Shown in pieces: positions 1 through 4,060 of a stretch of 7,216 bases of DNA; the first letter of the stretch is position 1, and every line of letters begins with the position of its first letter. The position numbers and the translations under genes were made by a program. The stretch is from assembly GCA_011375245.1 (NCBI GenBank), contig DRMA01000271.1, forward strand, positions 1-7,216. The letters are read 5' to 3'. The notes under the pieces were generated by a model that was not told the DNA's origin, did no database searches, and saw only the letters and a program-made list of their open reading frames with translations. The stretch comes from Thiothrix sp. Its GTDB lineage: Bacteria; Pseudomonadota; Gammaproteobacteria; Thiotrichales; Thiotrichaceae.

Positions 1-159
1 ACATACGTGCAATATTGGACACTGCAAGGGGTTCGCAAGACCGAACGTGAGTGGTCAGCGCATTTTGCTAAGCACATGCAGGGCTATTTGATGAATCCAG
101 GACGGTTTGAACGCTTGAATGGCATGGGGCAGGGCGTACGAAAAACAGCCACTTCTTAG
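1..159 (+). CDS. C-terminal part of a DnaT-like ssDNA-binding domain protein (partial)
   Basis: Frame 1 is open from the first base to a TAG at 157-159, giving the last 52 residues of a protein whose start lies left of the window. The visible tail contains YVQYW, then R-K-T-E-R-E-W, then HFAKHMQGYL. This tyrosine/tryptophan and W...F..H pattern resembles the C-terminal DNA-binding domain of primosomal DnaT and of DnaT-like proteins, which bind single-stranded DNA during primosome loading or plasmid/phage replication. The match rests on a short segment judged by eye, so the family call is tentative. The last residues (about GMGQGVRKTATS) look like a disordered tail. A strong hairpin terminator follows 6 bases after the stop, so the gene ends its own transcription unit and is not co-transcribed with the genes to the right. 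Confidence 0.5.
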   Translation, partial: TYVQYWTLQGVRKTEREWSAHFAKHMQGYLMNPGRFERLNGMGQGVRKTATS

Positions 160-165
160 TTTTCT

Positions 166-200
166 AGTGACGAGGTTTCAGCCTCGTCACTCAGTTTTGT
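166..200 (+). terminator. Rho-independent terminator of the partial upstream gene
   Basis: A perfect 10-bp stem, AGTGACGAGG (166-175) with CCTCGTCACT (182-191), closes a 6-base loop and is followed by a modest T-rich stretch (CAGTTTTGTT). It starts just after the TAG at 157-159. The T-tract is interrupted, but stem length and GC content make termination likely. It separates the left gene from the glycosidase-family gene. Confidence 0.8.
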
Positions 201-326
201 TAGGGCTTTAGCAAGTAAATTATCCTTTTTTTTAGCTTGACGTTGTGTGACTTCACGTTCACCCTATGGTGCTGAGATTGTGTATGTTTTAATCTTTAGC
301 ATACTACCTTTTTTGAGATTTATACG

Positions 327-1121
327 ATGAAAATAGCTTATATAATTGGAATTTTCCTGATAATGAGTGAGCAAGCTTTTGCTGCTCCACAAGCCTCTAC
401 GGAGTGGCAAGTGTTACGGAAAGGTATTGAGCATCGAATCATTAAGCGTCACTATAGCGATGAATATTCAACTCGTCAGGTTAGTCTACATGCCTTTCGT
501 ATTAAGCAAGGCATGTTTTCGCTTGCAACACATTCCTTTCATTCGTTAGCGGATAATGAAAGGGATTCAGTCAGAGAATTTCGCAAAAAAAATAAGCATT
601 TGATGGTGTTGAGTGGTGGTTTTTTTCAGTCAAATTTTCGTGAACCTGTTGGGTTGGTGATTGAGCAGGGGAATATACTATTCCCCCTAACAAAGAGCCT
701 ATCAGGAGTCATCTGGATTAAGCAGGGGCAGCTTCATCTAAGTACTACAAAACATTTCCAACAACAGGCAATCAAGCCTGATTATGCGCTTCAAGGCTAT
801 CCTCGCATTGTTGATCCCATTAATAAACGGGGGATTCAAACCAAGCGAACATTGTTTCGACATCGTGCTGCACTTTGTACGGTCAAAGATCATTTTATTG
901 TGTTGATCAGTGACAAGCAGTTTTCAGGGCTTTCATTGTATGAGCTTTCGGCTATTGCACAGGCAAAGGAAGCCGATGATGGTTTAGCCTGTGATATTGC
1001 CATTAATTTAGATGGTGGCCCTGCACCTGCTATTTCTATTGATGAAGGGCTATTTAACTTAGAAATAAGAGAAAGAATAGGCTGGCAAGTACCCAATGTG
1101 TTTGTTATTGATAGAAAATGA
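327..1121 (+). CDS. Exported phosphodiester glycosidase (NAGPA/DUF2233) family protein
   Basis: A 264-residue protein with a short Sec signal peptide: Lys2, a hydrophobic core at about 4-13, and a likely signal peptidase I cut after AFA (17-19) or A20. The mature part has the layout of the phosphodiester glycosidase family, whose eukaryotic member (the mannose-6-phosphate uncovering enzyme) removes N-acetylglucosamine from a phosphodiester. Diagnostic stretches are SGGFF at 96-100, PVGLVIEQG at 107-115, a QGYPRIV segment at 156-162 where relatives have Q-x-G-P-R-L, RHRAALC at 178-184, and NLDGGPAP at 227-234, the family's most conserved motif. It should act in the periplasm or outside the cell, on an unknown phosphodiester-linked sugar. 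The ATG at 327 is preferred because the signal peptide follows directly; upstream there is only a weak GAG (315-317). The gene appears monocistronic, with a terminator before it and a 336-base gap after it. The substrate cannot be inferred from the sequence. Confidence 0.87.
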   Translation: MKIAYIIGIFLIMSEQAFAAPQASTEWQVLRKGIEHRIIKRHYSDEYSTRQVSLHAFRIKQGMFSLATHSFHSLADNERDSVREFRKKNKHLMVLSGGFFQSNFREPVGLVIEQGNILFPLTKSLSGVIWIKQGQLHLSTTKHFQQQAIKPDYALQGYPRIVDPINKRGIQTKRTLFRHRAALCTVKDHFIVLISDKQFSGLSLYELSAIAQAKEADDGLACDIAINLDGGPAPAISIDEGLFNLEIRERIGWQVPNVFVIDRK

Positions 1122-1170
1122 GTATTTTTTATAATCATAGATGTTTAGACAATTGCGTTCACAGATTAGA

Positions 1171-1228
1171 AGCCAGCCATGTGGGGTGTTTTTTAATCAG
1201 ATTTAAAAATAATCCACATGGCTAGCTG
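1171..1228. repeat. Imperfect inverted repeat, possible terminator after the glycosidase gene
   Basis: The arm AGCCATGTGG (1175-1184) pairs perfectly with CCACATGGCT (1214-1223). After a C/A mismatch, two more pairs (1172-1173 with 1225-1226) extend the stem. The 29-base loop contains a T-run and an A-run (TTTTTA...TAAAAA) that can form an inner stem, giving a long nested hairpin. It lies 50 bases after the stop at 1121 and is followed by TTTGTT, so it may terminate the glycosidase transcript. The T-tract is weak and the loop long, so a recombination or protein-binding role cannot be excluded. Confidence 0.55.
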
Positions 1229-1345
1229 GATTTGTTGGTGCGAATATAAATAATACTCTGCTTATGTTTTGCCCTTTATCTTGGTAAATAAACCATCAAT
1301 CGTACCTTTTTTTCTATTATTTCCTTTTATCCTACAAATAAAACG

Positions 1346-1360
1346 GCTTAGTAACTAAGC
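1346..1360. promoter_or_regulatory. 15-bp dyad, candidate operator before hfaA
   Basis: GCTTAGT (1346-1352) and ACTAAGC (1354-1360) are perfect inverted repeats around a single A. A short perfect dyad with a 1-base centre is typical of dimeric regulator sites rather than a terminator, and there is no T-tract. It lies 9 bases upstream of TTGACG (1369-1374) and about 100 bases before the hfaA start, a position suited to controlling that promoter. The regulator is unknown. Confidence 0.35.
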
Positions 1361-1445
1361 GCTATGAATTGACGCTTATATTGTGAATAATAAACCTATA
1401 ACGCAGCAGCAATAACGTATTTCTATTTAATAAAAAGCAGCTACT

Positions 1446-1460
1446 CAGGGTTTAAACATG
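1446..1460 (+). promoter_or_regulatory. Ribosome binding site of hfaA
   Basis: CAGGG at 1446-1450 lies 7 bases before the ATG at 1458-1460 and can pair with the 3' end of 16S rRNA. It supports this ATG, which is directly followed by a signal peptide. Confidence 0.5.
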
Positions 1461-1838
1461 ACAAAAAAATTACTTATTTTATTTATTATTCCTACGCTTA
1501 GTTATGGGAATGAACTTAATACACAAACATGGAATTTTCCAACACCTGATGAATCAATTGTTGCTTCAGGAAAAGTCCAATCATTTTGTGCAGCAAATCC
1601 TGATAAATGTCCTGCAGGTTTAAATCAGAGTTTATCGGGAGGAAAAGGTCGGAATAGTGGTTCTCTTTTTGATCCCAGTACTTCATCAAGTGCAAATCAA
1701 ACTAGTGTGACATTAGTAGGGGATGGTAATAGCGTTGTTTTAACAACATCACAATCGTCTGAAAATGATCAAGTAAGTTCAGACTCACAAAGTAATGCTG
1801 AAATAGATTATCATGAGGTTTTAAATTACAGTAAATAA
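1458..1838 (+). CDS. hfaA: HfaA-like holdfast anchor protein (curlin-like, exported)
   Basis: A 126-residue protein with a Sec signal peptide (K3, K4, hydrophobic 5-13) and a likely cut after LSYG (14-17). The mature protein is short and rich in Ser, Asn, Gln and Gly. Its core at about 80-105, NQTSVTLVGDGNS followed by VVLTTSQSSENDQ, fits the curlin-type spacing of Ser/Gln...G.GN...Q that HfaA shares with CsgA. In Caulobacter, HfaA is a small surface protein that helps attach the polysaccharide holdfast and forms very stable multimers. The assignment rests on this motif, on size, and above all on position 90 bases before an HfaB homologue. Similarity over the rest is weak. Two cysteines (C44, C51) could form a disulfide in the periplasm, which I do not recall from classical HfaA. 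The C-terminal tail (about 110-126) is acidic and not repeat-like. An unrelated minor curlin-like subunit is the main alternative. Confidence 0.65.
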   Translation: MTKKLLILFIIPTLSYGNELNTQTWNFPTPDESIVASGKVQSFCAANPDKCPAGLNQSLSGGKGRNSGSLFDPSTSSSANQTSVTLVGDGNSVVLTTSQSSENDQVSSDSQSNAEIDYHEVLNYSK

Positions 1839-1928
1839 TTTTAATAAGTAATAAAATAATACAAAAAATAGCGCTAATAAAAATAACACGCTGAAAATAA
1901 TAAAACAACACATACGAAAATAACAACA
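1839..1928. other. AT-rich spacer between hfaA and hfaB
   Basis: Ninety bases that are strongly A-rich. The only symmetry seen is the 8-bp palindrome TAGCGCTA (1869-1876). There is no hairpin with a T-tract, so nothing here predicts termination between hfaA and hfaB, and co-transcription is the simplest reading. Confidence 0.45.
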
Positions 1929-2768
1929 ATGAAAACTAAAATAACAACACTTATCAGTATTTCTGTTTTTTCTCTATTAGTGGGTTGTAATGGAAATAAC
2001 ATAAAAACCGCTCCTTATGAAACGCTTAAAGGCTCAAAGATAACTGAGAATGAAACACCTTACACGCAAGGCTTACAATGTGTGTCTGATCGTATTACGA
2101 TTAATCGTAAGATAAGACTTACTATTGATCAAATCCCTGATAAAAGCGGCAAAGTCAATTCTTCAGAAGGCTATAAGTTAACCCAAGGTGTAGAGTCAAT
2201 GGCAATCACAGCATTGACAAAAATACCTGCAATTCAAGTAGTTGAAAGACGCAATATCCGTGCTTATAACATTGAATCAGATTTAATGCGCAAAAAACTT
2301 ATTGGTGATGAGAAGAAATATCGTTTATCAGATGGGAAAAATATTAACTATCGCCCTATGTTATCGGGCAGTGTTAGTGGCGCAGATTTTTATATTACAG
2401 GTGCAATTACTGAAGTTAATTACAATATTTATAGTGGTGGAAAGCTGCTACACATTTCAGGGCTAGAATTAGGAAAAAGAACGGTAGTGATGAATGTAGC
2501 TATGGATTTACGCATTATTGATGTGAAAACCTTAGATGTTATTAATTCAATTTCATTACAAAAACAGTTTGTGGGTGAACGTAATAAAGCAGGGCTTTAT
2601 CGTTTTATTAAAAAAGAATTGGTTAATCTTGATGCAGGGTCAAGTACTGATGAACCCTTACAATTAGGTGTACGTTCTTTAGTAGAACGAGGTGTTGCTC
2701 AGTTAGTGGGGGATTTATTTAAAGTGCGTGTGGATGAGTGTTACGACAATAGTATTACGATACGTTAG
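1929..2768 (+). CDS. hfaB: HfaB, CsgG-family holdfast anchoring lipoprotein
   Basis: A 279-residue outer-membrane lipoprotein of the CsgG family, close to the 277 residues of E. coli CsgG. The signal peptide ends in the lipobox LVGC (17-20), so Cys20 would be lipidated. HfaB-type hallmarks follow in order: KLTQGVESMA (83-92), VVERRNI (104-110), GADFYITGAITEVNYN (151-166), VMNVAMDLRIIDVKTLDV (187-204), SLQKQFVGE (209-217), and EPLQLGVRSLVERGV (242-256). These match HfaB better than classical CsgG, especially the DFY-ITE-NYNI stretch and the Q-K-Q-x-x-G-E/R segment. In Caulobacter, HfaB forms the CsgG-like pore/assembly lipoprotein needed for surface display and stability of HfaA and HfaD. C51 and C271 flank the folded region, and equivalent cysteines are common in the family. 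No Shine-Dalgarno is visible before the ATG; the start is set by the signal peptide. hfaA lies directly upstream and hfaD follows after a 297-base gap. Confidence 0.9.
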   Translation: MKTKITTLISISVFSLLVGCNGNNIKTAPYETLKGSKITENETPYTQGLQCVSDRITINRKIRLTIDQIPDKSGKVNSSEGYKLTQGVESMAITALTKIPAIQVVERRNIRAYNIESDLMRKKLIGDEKKYRLSDGKNINYRPMLSGSVSGADFYITGAITEVNYNIYSGGKLLHISGLELGKRTVVMNVAMDLRIIDVKTLDVINSISLQKQFVGERNKAGLYRFIKKELVNLDAGSSTDEPLQLGVRSLVERGVAQLVGDLFKVRVDECYDNSITIR

Positions 2769-2776
2769 TTTTTTAT

Positions 2777-2812
2777 TATGCTGTGTATTATGCTGTGTAT
2801 TATGTTGTGATA
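2777..2812 (+). repeat. 12-bp direct tandem repeat, three copies
   Basis: TATGCTGTGTAT occurs twice in perfect tandem (2777-2788, 2789-2800), then a degenerate third copy TATGTTGTGATA (2801-2812). It starts 8 bases after the hfaB stop and lies upstream of the hfaB terminator, so it would be transcribed in the hfaAB 3' UTR. The function is unknown; tandem units of this length can change copy number by slippage. Confidence 0.85.
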
Positions 2813-2854
2813 AATAATTGCTTATTGTTAGCTTAAATAGTTATGTGTTGTTTT

Positions 2855-2888
2855 AGCCTTAGTTGATTATTCTTCTAGGGCTTTTTTT
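2855..2888 (+). terminator. Probable terminator between hfaB and hfaD
   Basis: AGCCTTAG (2855-2862) pairs with CTAGGGCT (2875-2882) as an 8-bp stem with one G-U pair around a 12-base loop. It leads straight into seven T residues (2882-2888). The stem is moderate but the T-tract is clean. It would end, or partly end, the hfaAB transcript before hfaD. Confidence 0.65.
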
Positions 2889-2981
2889 ATGGATTTTAAT
2901 TAAAATTAATGATGTTTTTAATAATTACCTTTTATCCTGTTAATAGGGGGCTTTAGTATTATTGTGCTATTTATTTTTTTA

Positions 2982-3030
2982 ATTATTAGCAATAATAGAA
3001 TCATCGCGAAACAAGAGAATTTATTGTTTC
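2982..3030. promoter_or_regulatory. Two small dyads upstream of hfaD
   Basis: ATTATT-AGC-AATAAT (2982-2996) is a perfect 6-bp dyad. GAAACAA (3008-3014) and TTGTTTC (3024-3030) form a 7-bp stem with a 9-base loop. The second would fold in the leader RNA about 35 bases before the TTG start, or could bind a regulator. TTGTGC (2962-2967) and TATTAG (2984-2989), 16 bases apart, form a weak sigma-70-like promoter overlapping the first dyad. All of this is inferred from pattern only, and AT-rich DNA produces such dyads by chance. Confidence 0.3.
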
Positions 3031-3053
3031 TTTAATAAAAAATAATATACATT

Positions 3054-3068
3054 AAGGGTTTTATTTTG
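3054..3068 (+). promoter_or_regulatory. Ribosome binding site and TTG start of hfaD
   Basis: AAGGG at 3054-3058 is spaced 7 bases from TTG at 3066-3068. No ATG or GTG lies between it and the signal peptide in this frame, and the signal peptide begins right after the TTG, so TTG is the best-supported start. A rare initiation codon usually lowers translation, which fits a protein kept at modest level. Confidence 0.7.
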
Positions 3069-3884
3069 AAAAATATTAATTTAATCAGCAGTATTACACT
3101 CGCATGTCTTAGCACTATTACTTCCACTGTTGCTTATGCAGATTATCCAGACGTGATCATTAATAGCGACATTATCCTTAATTATGATCAAAAAATTGAT
3201 TTGCGACCTGCAATATCAGTACCAACCGTTGCTGACCTTCCTGATGCTGATATCTCTGTTAATCAGTTTAATCATGAATCACCAATAAAAGCAGTTGGAC
3301 GTGTTGTTAACAATAGACCTTCAGGGAATTATGGTGAGGTTATTTCAGAAGTTGATGTAGAGGTGACAGCCGTTGGCAATAATGCATCGATTGATGTTTC
3401 AGGTAGCGCAAATCCTGTTATTGGAGCAGTACAAGGTAATCAGTGGAGTTCTCATACAGCGATAGGTGAAATTTCAAACAATCGCATTGATTTAGCTGAA
3501 GATAAAATTGTTAATCTTGAAGTTACATCGGTGGGTAATAACTTAAGTATTGATGCAGAAAACAGTGCAGATGTAGAGAGCATTGGTCTTGGGAGCATAC
3601 AGTTTAATTATGATAGTCCGACTGCTGCGATAGGTAGTATTGTTGGCAATGGTTTTGGTGTGAATGCACGTGGTGTTGATCCGACACTTACGGTAACGGC
3701 TGTTGGTAATAACCTATCATCACTTGCACCAACTACAGGTTCATTAACACAGATTAATCGAGGTAGCCCAGTGACTGCAACAGGATTAGTATCTAGAAAT
3801 ACAGGAAAAATTGGTCCTATTAATGTAAGTGTGACGGCTGTTGGTAATAACATCAGTATTAAACAGCCAAGTACAGGTGAATAG
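3066..3884 (+). CDS. hfaD: HfaD-like repeat adhesin/anchor protein
   Basis: A 272-residue exported protein starting with TTG. The signal peptide (about 1-25; hydrophobic 5-20) has a good signal peptidase I site after VAYA (22-25). The mature part is rich in Asn, Ser, Val and Gly with no cysteine. It consists of four degenerate units: each has a Q-x-N-x-x-S-P-x-x-A-x-G half (67-78, 125-134, 179-190, 229-240) followed 27-33 residues later by V-T-A-V-G-N-N (100-106, 153-159, 210-216, 256-262). Alternating hydrophobic residues and G-N turns suggest a beta-solenoid or amyloid-like fold. HfaD of Caulobacter is a similar low-complexity exported protein, also rich in A-x-G-N repeats, that helps hold the holdfast on the cell surface. 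The call depends on repeat character and on position after hfaB; direct sequence identity to known HfaD is probably low. It is shorter than I recall for Caulobacter HfaD. A strong terminator follows 55 bases after the stop. Confidence 0.68.
   Translation: MKNINLISSITLACLSTITSTVAYADYPDVIINSDIILNYDQKIDLRPAISVPTVADLPDADISVNQFNHESPIKAVGRVVNNRPSGNYGEVISEVDVEVTAVGNNASIDVSGSANPVIGAVQGNQWSSHTAIGEISNNRIDLAEDKIVNLEVTSVGNNLSIDAENSADVESIGLGSIQFNYDSPTAAIGSIVGNGFGVNARGVDPTLTVTAVGNNLSSLAPTTGSLTQINRGSPVTATGLVSRNTGKIGPINVSVTAVGNNISIKQPSTGE
3264..3851 (+). repeat. Four degenerate coding repeats inside hfaD
   Basis: Units at 3264-3383, 3438-3542, 3600-3713 and 3750-3851 encode the Q-N-SP-G...VTAVGNN modules; the second is the most diverged (NQWSSHTAIG, VTSVGNN). 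Unit ends are 53, 57 and 46 codons apart. DNA identity is mostly lost, but an 18-base stretch, ACGGCTGTTGGTAATAAC, is identical at 3696-3713 and 3834-3851. The last two units may therefore be the most recent duplication, or the motif may be under strong constraint. Confidence 0.85.
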
Positions 3885-3939
3885 GTTTAGTTTATAAGTT
3901 TTCATATGTGTTTTATGCAGTAAAAAGTGTGTTGTTTTT

Positions 3940-3975
3940 CGCCCTGATAGGATCCTTTCAGGGCGTTTTTTGTTT
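3940..3975 (+). terminator. Rho-independent terminator of hfaD
   Basis: CGCCCTGA (3940-3947) and TCAGGGCG (3958-3965) form a perfect GC-rich 8-bp stem around a 10-base loop. They are followed by six T residues (3966-3971), then G and four more T. It is 55 bases downstream of the hfaD stop and isolates dnaE from the hfa genes. Confidence 0.92.
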
Positions 3976-4000
3976 TAAAATAAGCTATTTCGCTTATAAA
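3970..4000 (+). promoter_or_regulatory. Possible dnaE promoter
   Basis: TATAAA at 3995-4000 is a good -10 hexamer. TTGTTT at 3970-3975 could serve as -35 with a long 19-base spacer. A 6-bp dyad (ATAAGC 3980-3985, GCTTAT 3992-3997) overlaps the -10 and might bind a regulator. It would give a leader of roughly 50 bases before dnaE. The strong hfaD terminator means dnaE needs a promoter in this gap, but this exact site is weakly supported. Confidence 0.3.
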
Positions 4001-4060
4001 GGTAAGTTTTCGTAGCTCCTTTTCTTATCTTTCTCTAGACTATTTGCACCTTCATATTTT

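Larger units (their letters stand above)
1122..1457. other. Gene-free region upstream of hfaA (probable hfa regulatory region)
   Basis: No convincing coding frame lies in these 336 bases; the opposite-strand frame overlapping the left edge shadows the glycosidase gene. The region holds a long inverted repeat (1171-1228), T-rich runs around 1309-1330, a 15-bp dyad (1346-1360) and TTGACG at 1369-1374, which resembles a sigma-70 -35 box. TATAAC at 1397-1402 is a good -10 hexamer, but it sits 22 bases from that -35, longer than the usual 16-18. A promoter for hfaA is expected in 1340-1445 but cannot be fixed. Confidence 0.55.

Noticed and set aside
237..270. TTGACG ... TATGGT as a promoter for the glycosidase gene
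   Set aside because: The hexamers are 22 bases apart and the -10 is poor; no convincing alternative was found in 201-326.
890..1138. 82-codon opposite-strand frame over the end of the glycosidase gene
   Set aside because: It mirrors the conserved NLDGGPAP coding region, has no family resemblance and no ribosome site; it is a shadow of the + strand gene.
1702..1929. 75-codon opposite-strand frame with hydrophobic residues over the end of hfaA and the spacer
   Set aside because: The hydrophobicity comes from the A-rich + strand read in reverse (many Phe/Leu/Ile codons). No Shine-Dalgarno or homologue was recognised, and it overlaps a better-supported gene.
1458..2768. Classical curli operon (csgBA with csgG)
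   Set aside because: No csgE or csgF-like gene is present, the small protein has only one curlin-like segment, and the CsgG-family protein carries HfaB-type stretches.
3024..3051. Promoter-like TTGTTT ... TATACA just before hfaD
   Set aside because: Spacing is acceptable, but transcription would begin about 8 bases before the TTG and would exclude most or all of the AAGGG ribosome site, so it is unlikely to drive hfaD.
3608..3853. 81-codon opposite-strand frame inside hfaD
   Set aside because: It is the reverse of the repeated VTAVGNN coding units; its repeats simply reflect those of hfaD.
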